Shown here piece by piece: positions 23,160-33,176 of a stretch of DNA of 64,000 nt (its first letter is position 1; the number at the start of each line of letters is the position of its first letter). A program made the position numbers and the translations under genes. The notes under the pieces were generated by a model. That model ran no database searches. It was not told where the DNA came from and saw nothing but the letters and a program-made list of their open reading frames with translations. The stretch comes from Globodera rostochiensis. Its lineage: Eukaryota > Nematoda > Chromadorea > Rhabditida > Heteroderidae. The stretch covers positions 372,001 through 436,000 of the forward strand of contig JAEVLN010000021.1 of NCBI GenBank assembly GCA_018350325.1, written 5' to 3'.

Positions 23160-25191
23160 CTATTGATGGAAACAAATCAAAAATTATTAATTAACTTTTA
23201 GATATCTAGGCAGTATGCATTGAAATTATGCTAATTCGCACTCGGTATAGACATTTTAGTCGGGAAGATCATTGAGCTCAAATCGAGTGGCCAACCATAA
23301 AAACCCAAAAATTAACCAGAAAAGCATATAGCTTATTTTTTTTATCAATGTTCACTATTTTAGTCTATAATTTTTTCCAATGATTCAAACCAATTTATTT
23401 ATTTATCTGAATTCCCGCTTTAATATGATGAAAGCATAAGTACTTTAATAATGTTAGGGAAAATTTGATTTTTTTATTCGTTTTATAAGCTAAAAGAGTG
23501 CGGAAAATTTGTTGTGCCCCATATGTTGCCGAAATTTCTTATCCTCGTAGGAAAGTTTTTTATTTTTGTAATTGTATTTCTTTCTCACAGGTTGCCTTCT
23601 CATCGAATCGATGCTTTCCTCGTCACCGACCTATCAATTTCAAAACAATATTTTTCTTTTATTTAAGTAACAGGTTTTCTAAGATTTCAAAATCCGTGCC
23701 TTTTCCCTGGCATTTTTCCATGATTGAAATAAAATTTTGTAAAAAATTATAGACCTGTGAGAAGTATTATTAAAAAAAATCGGGTCTCGTTTTTATAGAA
23801 AACTTGTAATCGAAAAATTGATTTAAATAATATTTAGATGGTTGATCATTATTTTTGTCTATAATATAGTAAGAATATTTAAAAAATAAATGAATCGAAG
23901 AAGACTCGAACTTCCACGCACAAAAGAGAAATTGAGCACACAACCACAAAAGCTAACAAAAACTTGACTGGGTGTAATCTTTTTTCGTTAAGTAAAAGGC
24001 AAAAATTTAAGGTTTATATCTCGTTCCCCAGGGCTTTATAGCAAAATTAATGCCACTTTTTGGTAGAAATGTGTGGATGCAGTGTGCAAGTTTCATCCCG
24101 AAAACTCCGTGGACACTTGGGGGCCTTCCCGGCACATCAACCTAAACAAATCATATGAATTTATATGTATTTTTTTGACATTAATTAGATAATATTAAAT
24201 TAAGACCGTCAGCAACGATTTTAAAAGGATTAAATAATGCCGGATGTCATTATAATTCTAAATGAGCCCACATAATCTTTATATATTTTTTATTTTTAAC
24301 AGTACTTCTAAATTCATAAAAAACCGCAACCACTTATTTTAAAATCACAAAAAAAGGCAAAATACAAGTAGATTAAAGTTTGAATTGATCATTTAAATGA
24401 AATGGCCGCTGAGCTGCGCTGTGGAGGTTTAAACTAAAATATACTTTTTTTACAAAAAAAAAATTAAATATTAATTCAATTAATGATCCGTATTTATTGT
24501 GCCAATACAAAAATTTACCATCTTTTAAATTACTAGATAATGAATAATAATACTCGAAAGTTTCCAGCGGAATCCATTCCACTCAACGAGCCTAATATTT
24601 TTTATTATTTAACAGTTTGATAAATTATATTTATAACATATTGCTAAAAAAACATCCGTCTATGGACAATCATCGTGTGTTTACAGTGATTGCTGTTCCT
24701 AAGTGCTGCTGGTCTGGGAAGACTTTGGTGGTGGCGACATAAAAACTTTCCAACCAATTGTTTATTATAATTTTATTTTAACAATTCAAACTACAAATAA
24801 AGAACATCTTTCAAAAGTGATAAAACAAATGCGGTCAACGACGGAGAAAAATGTTCGACTGTTGCAATGAAAAAAAGTCTTTGCATTCGGATGTACATAT
24901 AAAAACTTAAATATCATATTATTATCTATATCTGATCGTTAAAAATAAAAAAAATTTGACCTAATAAATTATTAAAAAAAAGCATAAATAAAATCACTAA
25001 GAATCGTTTTTTAATTGAATATGATAAAAAAATCTGCTATTTAAATAAATAATATTCTTTTTATGGATGGTCCAAAGTTTATACATGCACTTGCTTTAAA
25101 CTCTTCAATATTATATAAAAATAAACAATAATGCAAATAATATATAAAATAAATTCTACTAAAAAATATAATAATAAATGTTAAAAAAAAC
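23160..25191. other. No gene resolved; several GC-richer islands
   Basis: Islands at 23,220-23,310, 23,495-23,660, 24,000-24,140 and 24,640-24,750. The 24.0-kb island (CTCGTTCCCCAGGGC to CTTCCCGGCACATC) resembles a degenerate repeat end more than a gene. The 24.65-kb island is open on both strands. None has a pair of good splice sites. Confidence 0.3.
23891..23965 (-). ncRNA. tRNA-like sequence (pseudo-tRNA or SINE head)
   Basis: On the minus strand a box-A-like TAGCTTTTGTGGTTG is followed about 40 nt later by a box-B-like AAGTTCGAGTCTTC, with a plausible T-arm (GGAAG, loop TTCGAGT, CTTCT) and a 7-nt tail TCGATTC plus A. The 5' acceptor strand does not pair with that tail. It is therefore not an intact tRNA gene; a decayed tRNA or tRNA-derived SINE is more likely. 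Confidence 0.3.
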
Positions 25192-25287
25192 CTGATCTTT
25201 AATAAATCTCATTATCACCTGGCTGTCGTCCCTATACAAAGAGGTGAGAGACATCAGAGATATCATAAAGACTCGCCGCGTGCAACG
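25192..25287 (-). CDS. Candidate internal exon, 96 nt
   Basis: The minus-strand acceptor TATGCTTTGCAG and donor GATCAG|GTTTTTTT define exactly 32 codons, phase 0 at both ends: RCTRRVFMISLMSLTSLY, then RDDSQVIMRFIKDQ. An alternative donor lies at AGCCAG|GTGATA inside the exon. The mixed basic and hydrophobic character, clean phases and GC-richer composition make this one of the better exon candidates. Family not recognised. Confidence 0.42.
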
Positions 25288-25299
25288 CTGCAAAGCATA

Positions 25300-26405
25300 T
25301 TTTGCTTTACAAAACAATATTTTTTTAAAGGATTTAAATAGCATCATTTAAAATTTTGCTAATTTTTAAATTATGTTAAAAAGCAGAAGAATTAAAGTGC
25401 ACATAGTACATAAATATAACAAACATTTTTTAATTTAAAAACATTGGTAAACTGAGAAGTAAAAAGGAATCCATTTGAGAAACAAAATGATACCGAAACG
25501 CAGCCCAAATCATCAATTACTCTGGAGAACGACACCGAACAATCATGACATCATTAAAATAAAACTATTATAGATATAAAAACTAAAATGCATCTAAAGA
25601 TGCAAAGCTTTTCTAAAATTTATTGTGGACAAAAATGATTTTTGAAATAATGTTGAAAAGTCTACATTTTAACAACAATTATTTTAAAAAGGCGTTTCAT
25701 GAATGCAGAGCGTAAATCATTGATACGGCTCCAATTAACACGATAACAGTGAAATATATTAAAAATGAGTCCCAATTTACACAATTTAAAGCGGAAAAGT
25801 TATAATAAAAAGAAAATAAATTTCAACTGTTTTTGTTATATGGTGAAGAAACACTTTTCTGCATACGCGAGCGAGTACGAAAATAACTTTTTAAATGTTA
25901 AATAACAAAATATTTATAAACAATATCTAATATTTTATATTTAAAATTGAAAAATCTAAAGTCTCGCAATGGAGGTTCTAGGCATGAAAGTTGGTTTATT
26001 TATGTAACAAATAGGACATGAAAGGACGGATTTTACATTCCATTGCTTCATCATGGACGCGTAAATTATTTTTATTAAACTATTTGAGTATTTCGTTAAT
26101 ATATTATTAGTAATTTTTCCCGCTATTACTTATTACGCATTCTTTTTAAAATTCCAGTTACGAGCGCCCCTGATTCACGTTTCTATTGAATTTTTTTTAT
26201 CAGGTATGGCCATCGGTAAAATTTGCTATAGGACTATGTTGGAATGGGCTCGAGTACACCTGCTCCGTAATTAGGAAGTTATCGACATCGCGGCTTATGT
26301 TGACGAGTCAATTTCTTTTTACCCAAATTATAAAATTTAATTACAAATTTATTGCTTAAGAAATTAACTATATTTATTTTAAAACAACTAAAAACCAAAT
26401 TAATC
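25300..26405. other. No gene resolved
   Basis: The island at 26,150-26,310 is open on both strands: on minus it reads ISRDVDNFLITEQVYSSPF, and on plus VSIEFFLSGMAIGKICYR. No clean splice pair settles the strand. The rest is A-rich. Confidence 0.3.
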
Positions 26406-26409
26406 TTAC

Positions 26410-26451
26410 CGGCATGTCGATAGATCAAAAATGTAATGGGAGTTTAGGAAA
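26410..26451 (-). CDS. Candidate 42-nt exon
   Basis: The minus-strand donor TGCCG|GTAAGATTAA is strong; the acceptor TTTAAAGAAG is weaker. The reading is FLNSHYIFDLSTC, with one base completing the first codon and two left over. Its phase does not join the 26.7-kb exon directly, so another exon would lie between them or they belong to different transcripts. Confidence 0.3.
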
Positions 26452-26711
26452 CTTCTTTAAACAAATGAAAGAAATATATCAAAAATATGATAATGATGAA
26501 ATCTGCATACGAAATATGTAATTGGAGATAAAATTCACCACTCTATTACAATTTTAAAAAAGTATTAACAATAATTTATGTCAAAAATCATGAAGATATA
26601 AATATGATATATATAAAAATAAATAATTAAACCTTCAAAGTCTAAAGAAGATTCATAATTGTATTTTATTTTTTTATAATTGAAAGGTAACGATAATGTA
26701 ATAAAACTCAC

Positions 26712-26797
26712 CGGAACGTCGCCCATCCGTCACCACACAGCACCCGCCATTGGACTTCCATCGGATATCAAGATATCCGTTTTCGATGGCCCGATAC
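26712..26797 (-). CDS. Well-supported internal exon, unrecognised gene
   Basis: The minus-strand acceptor TTTCAAATTCAG precedes 26,797, and the donor TTCCG|GTGAGTTTT follows 26,712. The 86-nt exon has a single stop-free frame of 28 full codons, reading YRAIENGYLDIRWKSNGG, then CCVVTDGRRS, with one base completing the codon before it and one left over. Composition is far more GC-rich than the flanks. The adjacent cysteines and surface-type residues suggest an extracellular domain, but no family is recognised. Taken with the neighbouring minus-strand candidates, it indicates a minus-strand gene spread over roughly 16-30 kb. Confidence 0.5.
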
Positions 26798-26819
26798 CTG
26801 AATTTGAAAGGGAACTAAT

Positions 26820-28628
26820 CGCGCCATAAAATGCAAGATAAAACAAAATTTAAAAAAATTGCCGATCAAATAAATAATTGTGTAATTTTTATAAGTTAAA
26901 AAATAGAAAAAATGCATGAAGTGATCGATGCCTAGCTATTTAAAAAAATAACGTACATAGATTCATAGCAAGATACGAACAGCATTTATACACATTATTA
27001 CAAATAAATTTACCAAATTCATTAACTTGGTCAAATTTAAACTGATAAAAAAAGAGATTGACTGGAATGTAATGCTTAAAATTTACCCTTCAGTAATTGC
27101 TGAAAAAAGTATATGCCAATTTACTTCTTTGCATTCATTTTACGAGTTTAACTTTATTTAAAAAGCAAAACGAATCTAAATCTTAAAAGTCAGTTAAAGA
27201 AGAATAGAGTTAAGCCTAATTGATCTATATGGCAGTGCTGGAAAACGGCACGCATGTATAAGTTAAAATAAAATTTAAATATACGCAAACACTTTATTTT
27301 ATAATGCAATGCATAACAAAACAATCAATTTGCAAGAGTCCTAGCTAAAACATTTTATTTAATTTATTAATTCTATAACAATTACCTACTATTTAAATAT
27401 AGCCATTAAAGCAAATCATTCTTTTAATGAATTCTTTGAATTATTTTATTACACAAAAACGCAGGCTTTTTATGCTTCAAAAGAGCCGGTCAAATGATAT
27501 AATTACACGCGCTGGCAGTTTAAACAGAGATGCAATAGATGGTAATGGATAAGCTGTCTGAGAAATATTTGATAAAGGTAATAAGAACACAAAAAGTATA
27601 AATAATAATTAATACACAAGATAATAAAAAAGTTTGAACACAAAAATGTTTTTGAATAAAACCACGACTGGTTTTACATCATTAAGTTAGAAAAATATAA
27701 ATTGCAAACAAAATTGATATAGTAAAATTGTAAATTTCATTATTATAAATTATGATTTATTTAAACAGATTTTAAATAAGTTAGTAAATAGATTATTTGT
27801 GGGAATTTATTACCTTTTATTTATAAAATAACATTTAAAATCGGGCATTTTAATGCTGATAAATTCACATATATATTATTTAGACAATCCAAAAAAGCCG
27901 AATGAAAACAAAATTTCAACAAATACATACAAAAAAAATCTTAATTTTTTATTTATTTTATAAACTTATATAATAAGCATTATTATTAAATTAGGTCTAC
28001 AAATTTAATATTTAACAAAAACTTTATTTAATTTAATAACGCAAAAAAACAGTAATAAAATATTAACAACTATAATAGGTGAAAACATTTATTGCTATGA
28101 AATATTTGATTGGAAGCAACGAAATAATATATTGTATTAGAAAAGGAAAACTCACGATTAATATAATAATTGTTACTTTTAATCAGACAGACACTAAGCC
28201 CGGGAGGAAAAAAAGCAATGCGAGAAGAAAGCAAAAAATAATTAGTAAACAAAGTAATTATATTCGCTGGAGTCGTCCGACGGTCGACGTTCGCGATCGA
28301 AATGCAGGATGAATTGTAAATGTTAATTCTTAAAATAAACTAAATACAAAATTGAAAAATCGCGCGGCCCCAATATTACAAATTTAAAAAAATAAATGAA
28401 CTTTTATTTATTTATAATTTTAACAAAATGTTTTTAAAAAAATTCGACACCGCATTAAACAGAAAAAAGATAATTTATTTTTAAAATTTTAATTCAGAAA
28501 ATAATGTTAAATAATAAAAATATAAAATACTATCAAAGCGAGTTCAAAAAACAATAATTTGTTAAAACAAAAAAGTGTGACCTTCTCTAATAAGATTTTT
28601 TTAGCAAAATTTAAAATTTAAATTTGAT
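26820..28628. other. A-rich, no gene resolved
   Basis: A minus frame at 28,070-28,252 contains FLLSSRIAFFPPGLSVCL and has a donor (AATC|GTGAGTTTT) near 28,155. A GC-rich island at 28,260-28,315 reads ILHFDRERRPSDDSSEY on minus but lacks an acceptor. Both are too weak to call. Confidence 0.3.
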
Positions 28629-28733
28629 TTATGGACACAAAAAACATATTTTAATGCACGAGTTGGGTTTAAATGTAAACTCTGGTCCAAGGATATCCTC
28701 AAAGATTGTCGGAGTTATTTCCAATTTCTTCAT
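28629..28733 (-). CDS. Candidate exon with possible start codon
   Basis: From an ATG at 28,731-28,733 the minus strand reads MKKLEITPTIFEDILGPEF, then TFKPNSCIKICFLCP and a stop at 28,629. The first 27 residues look coding. The tail is probably intronic, because a GT lies at the ...AAAATAT|GTTTTTTG boundary. The start is chosen as the only ATG. Function unknown. Confidence 0.33.
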   Translation of the reverse strand: MKKLEITPTIFEDILGPEFTFKPNSCIKICFLCP

Positions 28734-29527
28734 AACATTAATTGTATATTAATGGTTTAAAAGTTTATGATATGAATATTTACTAATTGTAATTAAAAAA
28801 AAGAATTAAAATGAAACAGAATTTTCATTGGCTGAAACAGTAAAATAATGTTTAATATGCTCCAAACAAATATGGAATGCAAAAACTCATTCTGTTGAAT
28901 TCCAGACGGTTCTCTTAAATACACACCAATTCCCTCATAATCACATGTGCCTTACAAGAAAACAATGCAATAAATGAATAATAATTTATCAGCTTTGGTT
29001 TTCATCATCCGTCTCTCGAGGGCTTTTATTGCGTAGCGTAAACGCCTTAAATAAAAATTAAAATACAATAAAATTTTTGGAAAATTAATATTAAATTAGC
29101 AAAATTAAACCTTATGAATGGCTACATTAATGAGTGCCGTTGAAACGTTTAGTGATATCTCCTCGTTATGCTGATGCTTTGGCATTTAATTTTGGCTAAA
29201 CCAAGATTCTTTACAATACCAAAAAGTACAATAATTCAAGATAAATTTTGAAACAAAATTAAATAATAGAACCATATTATAAATCTAATTATTCAAAGCA
29301 AAAAAAAAGGAACAATTTTGTAATAAATTAATTCAAATATATGGATTTAAAAATAATGATATAAAAAACTTTGCTAAATAAAAATTCATAAAGCATTAAA
29401 GGCAATTAATTATATTAAGTCTTGAACAATCCCTTAAAATCTAAAAATTAGAAAAAAATTTTGGAAATATATAAAGCTCATATATAAAAAGCAGAATATT
29501 ATGTTTACCAATAAAAATGAATGAAAG

Positions 29528-29593
29528 TTATAAAATCAACTGGAAGTCTACAGCACGGAGCATTTTCCCATCGATGCCTAGTGATTTTCGCAC
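29528..29593 (-). CDS. Candidate terminal exon
   Basis: The minus-strand reading VRKSLGIDGKMLRAVDFQ, then LIL and TAA, begins after a moderate acceptor (TAAATCAAG). It is GC-richer than its flanks and one frame only is open. Not recognised, and not phase-linked to neighbours. Confidence 0.28.
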   Translation of the reverse strand: MRKSLGIDGKMLRAVDFQLIL

Positions 29594-29599
29594 CTTGAT

Positions 29600-32500
29600 T
29601 TAATCATTCTAAATAATATTATATCTGTGTACTCGCTTTTGATGAAAGTACACGTTAAAACAGTTTACTATTATTGAACGTTATTTCATATGGAATTTAT
29701 ATGTTGCCAATACCTCAAATATCAATTAGTGTATATTCAAGTCAAACAGCATTTGAAAGATTACAATATATAGTATGCGATACAAAGAATTATAACGAAT
29801 CAATAAACCTTTATCTTCAAATTTTAATTAGTTGTTTTCAACCCAAGCAAATTGAATTAAAATATATTTAAGTTGTGTTTAACAACGCGTCTACAGACAG
29901 AGCAAACGAAATAAAGGTAGGTCATGAAAAGTCAATTTGATAAACTGTTAAGGGCTGCCATTTCTGTGTTTCTTCTTTTTCAATTAATAATCTTTTAATT
30001 ACCCAAAAACAAAAGGTGCTAATTAATTTGTTATTAAATAATAAAAAGTTTTGGGCTTTCATAAATTAGCTGATCTAATTTTTTGTTTTTTTGCATTAAT
30101 TTTTTTAAAATATTTTATGTTGTTAAATCTTATTCAGATTACATCAAAATAATAATTTGACTACTGCCGGCTTCATTACAACTCACATAGGTAAAAAATT
30201 TAAAAATACAGCTGATTTTATAATTAAAGGACTTTTTCCATGTCCATAATTAACGGTCCTTAAACATTAAATATTAAAAGGCTTGGTTAAAAAATTCTTT
30301 TATTTGCTGTCTATTACAATTATTATCATTTAGTTTGGTCGTGGCTTTAAGCGCTTTTACTTTTTTTGTTTCAGAATTAACTTCTATAAATAATTACATA
30401 AAAGTATTTATGTATGATATTTAGTATAAGGAGCACTTATTTAAATTCTGTATACAATAACAATAAATTTCACCCTTTCCAGGCGACGCTGAAATAAATT
30501 AAAAGTGATGTTGTTTTAAAAAATTTAAAAATGTAAGTCAATTTAGTCTTTATAAAAATTTAGTTGTTTAATAAGCTCTATAAACAATTCCATTCTGTTT
30601 ATTACCATATATACAGATTATTTTCTTTTATTCTTTCAATGCATTTGGCATCGCAATTAAAAACGGGTCATTTGGAAATATAAATTATCGTGACATTTAT
30701 CGTGATCTCTTGCTTGATATGTTTGATACTCATTAAAAAATATTTAAAAAATTACGATAAACATAAGTCCATAAATAACCTTTATTTAAAAAACATAAAA
30801 AAAACTTATTAAAATAAACATTGTGCAACAAGAATAATTTTATTATAGCTTTAAGATTGAGCATTAACCAAATAGAAAATCTTGGTGTTGATTAATGTTA
30901 AGAATACAAAAGTTCAGCAAAATTTCCAACATAGAGGGTGTATTTTTTTTATCCAGATCGCTTCATAATACATATTCACATAAAAAGATAAATTATAGAA
31001 ATGTAATATTAATGTGTGGTAAAAGCATGACAGCAAACTTTGTATCAAGGACTGACGAGAAGATTTCTATGGCATTTTCAAGCCGATCATTGCGAGCACA
31101 AGTGGCGCAGAAATATTATTAATTATTAATGAACTTATACCATTATCTTCAAACATTGGCGTTGAAATATTTCGCAGAGGTCAAGTTTACCGTACAATCA
31201 AATTCACAATTCGTCTTTTACAGTACTAGTTCAATGACCATTATTTATTAGTAAATTTAAGCTTTTATGCTTGATTGACCTCATTTTCTTTTTGTTGCAT
31301 GATAGTTTGATATTTTGGCTATATTAGATTTTGTTTATATTTTAAATTCACCTTACTTATGTCTTGCTGTGGATTATGTAATTTAATTGGTAAATTTTTT
31401 TGACTTTATTATTTATTTATTTTTTAATAAATTTTGAATTTCAATATTTCGTTTATTTTTTTGACTAAATTATTTATGACAAAAGTGCAAACTTCCGATT
31501 TATTTTTAGATAATCTAGGTATTGACCTTTTTAATATAATTTTTTGGCCACTCTTATAACGGAAATAAGCAGGTTAAAAGAATAAGTATAAATATGATTA
31601 ATTAAATTTCAACAAGCAGTTCGGCCGGGCGGGCGCCCGACTAGGAAATATTCGATCCGGGCTAAAGCCCGGTATTCGCCCGGCAAAGCCCGCCCGGCCA
31701 CTTTCGGGTTGCCCGGAAAAAAGCCCGCCCGGCCCCAACCCGATTATCCGAACCCTATTGCTCACCGTTTTTTGCACAGATATGGAAGGAAATTAAATTT
31801 AAATTTAACAGTATTTAATATTAATTTGTTATATTATCTGTTGACATACTTTTTCATATATTTGGGATATTTTTAATTTTTTGATTTTTAATTAATTTTT
31901 AGTTTTAGTTAGAATTTTATATTTTACGCATACGATAAACAATTTTTATATTAATATATTTTTTAAAATGTTGTCAAGCCTTCTCCAAATTCACGATGTT
32001 GTCAAGCGATTTACTTATATATTTTTTGTCAATGAAAACGCTTTTTAAAATTTACAATCATATCTATTATTGATTTGAAAAGAAATAATAAGCCTTACAA
32101 ATCCATCCTCACAGCAACACGTCACATGAGATTATACGTTGCTGGATCCGATTAGTCTTTTAAATGATTTGTTTGTTTAGCTGTTTATAACCCTGCTTTT
32201 ATCATATTGTATTTTAAGCGTTTTTTGGCTTTCATTAATTATAATTTTATAAACTTTGATTTTCAATGAAAGAAAAGATATGTATTTCTTGCATATTGAA
32301 TATTAATATCGTTTTGAATTTATGGCTTAAATTTGCTTTTTTTTTGCAACTCGACTGGAGTTAGTAAATTTCTTTAATCTTTTTTTTACTTTTAAATTAT
32401 ATATTTGTATAAAGTTTTCAAACATCTTAAAAAAAACATTTTTCTTAGTCTCATATTCTAATTATGGGTAATTTTATATTTTTATTTTATTTAAATTGTT

Positions 32501-32673
32501 TAGTGTATTTAAATCTTATTGTTGAGCAAGCAATTAAAATATTTTGCGCAAAATAATTTAATTAAATCTAACTTATACTGTTTTTACCAATAACAATACA
32601 ATCCATAAACTGTATGTACTTAAATTATATTTGAATGAAATAATTTTATTATTGTTTTCATAAAAACTTAAAA
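29600..32673. other. T-rich stretch, one weak ORF
   Basis: The plus strand becomes T-rich from about 29.9 kb. A plus frame at 30,895-31,122 ends MTANFVSRTDEKISMAFSSR then SLRAQVAQKYY and may include a terminal exon, but lacks clear splice support. No other gene was recognised up to the retrotransposon. Confidence 0.3.
31621..31756. repeat. GC-rich inverted-repeat island (CCGGGCGGGC motifs)
   Basis: About 135 bp of very GC-rich sequence in AT-rich flanks. It begins GTTCGGCCGGGCGGGC and ends with the complement-like GCCCGCCCGGCCCCAACC...CCGAACCCTA. Several CCCGGC/GCCGGG words alternate in opposite orientations. It looks like a small MITE or transposon end (the reversed right end begins TAGGGTTCGG, hAT-like), but no target duplication could be identified. 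Confidence 0.55.
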
Positions 32674-32677
32674 GTTC
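32674..32677. other. Target-site duplication GTTC (left)
   Basis: GTTC immediately precedes the left LTR and recurs right after the other LTR at 44,968-44,971. Four to six bp is usual for BEL/Pao integrases. Confidence 0.75.
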
Positions 32678-33115
32678 TGTGGGGGCAGGGCCACAGAAGG
32701 GATTTTTGAGTGAAATCGGGGGCAGGGGGGGTTCGACTGATTGTTGGACACTTGAATAGTCAAAGGTTTATTCAGGGGAAATGTGTGGACAAAGGAAGAA
32801 CGAAAAATGGGGGGAGGGTGAACGCTTAAATAGTCTTGAAATGGTCCTAAAGGTCGGGTGATGACGGGGGGAGGACAGGTTCTTGGGGCCAAATGTTGCG
32901 CATTCGCAACATTTAAATGTGATGGATGGGGGCGATTAGGCGAATTGTGCGTAAATTGTGGGGAGAATTGGGTGTGGCTGTTAATGACAACCGCAAATGG
33001 GGTGAACAAATGGAGGGGGGGGGTGACAGTGGAACCGTCCCAATCACATTGCTTCCCCGATCAATTTCCCTCCCCAATGATCAAATTATTTGAGCATCGG
33101 ACGTGAGTTCCGACA
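32678..33115 (-). repeat. 3' LTR (438 bp)
   Basis: Matches the 441-bp copy at 44,527-44,967 throughout, except for a G-run (9 against 12 G) and the second terminal base. In element orientation it starts TGTCGGAACTC and ends CCCCCACA. An AATAAA polyadenylation signal lies on the minus strand at 32,767-32,772. A perfect hairpin (AAATGTTGCG, loop CATT, CGCAACATTT) lies at 32,891-32,914. Confidence 0.97.
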
Positions 33116-33123
33116 TTCCCCAC
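33116..33123 (-). other. Polypurine tract
   Basis: GTGGGGAA in element orientation directly abuts the TGTCGG start of the 3' LTR, the expected place for the plus-strand DNA primer. Confidence 0.7.
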
Positions 33124-33176
33124 GGCAGGCTCCTCCGCGTTGTGTGGGCTCATCTCTCCGTTCGTCCATCGGGCCG

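Noticed and set aside
23891..23965. Functional tRNA gene
   Set aside because: Box A and B are recognisable, but the acceptor stem does not pair; kept only as a tRNA-like remnant.
32668..33009. 113-codon minus ORF in the LTR (repeated at 44,526-44,858)
   Set aside because: Lies within the LTR, is duplicated because the LTR is, and has a low-complexity Pro/His/Ser product.
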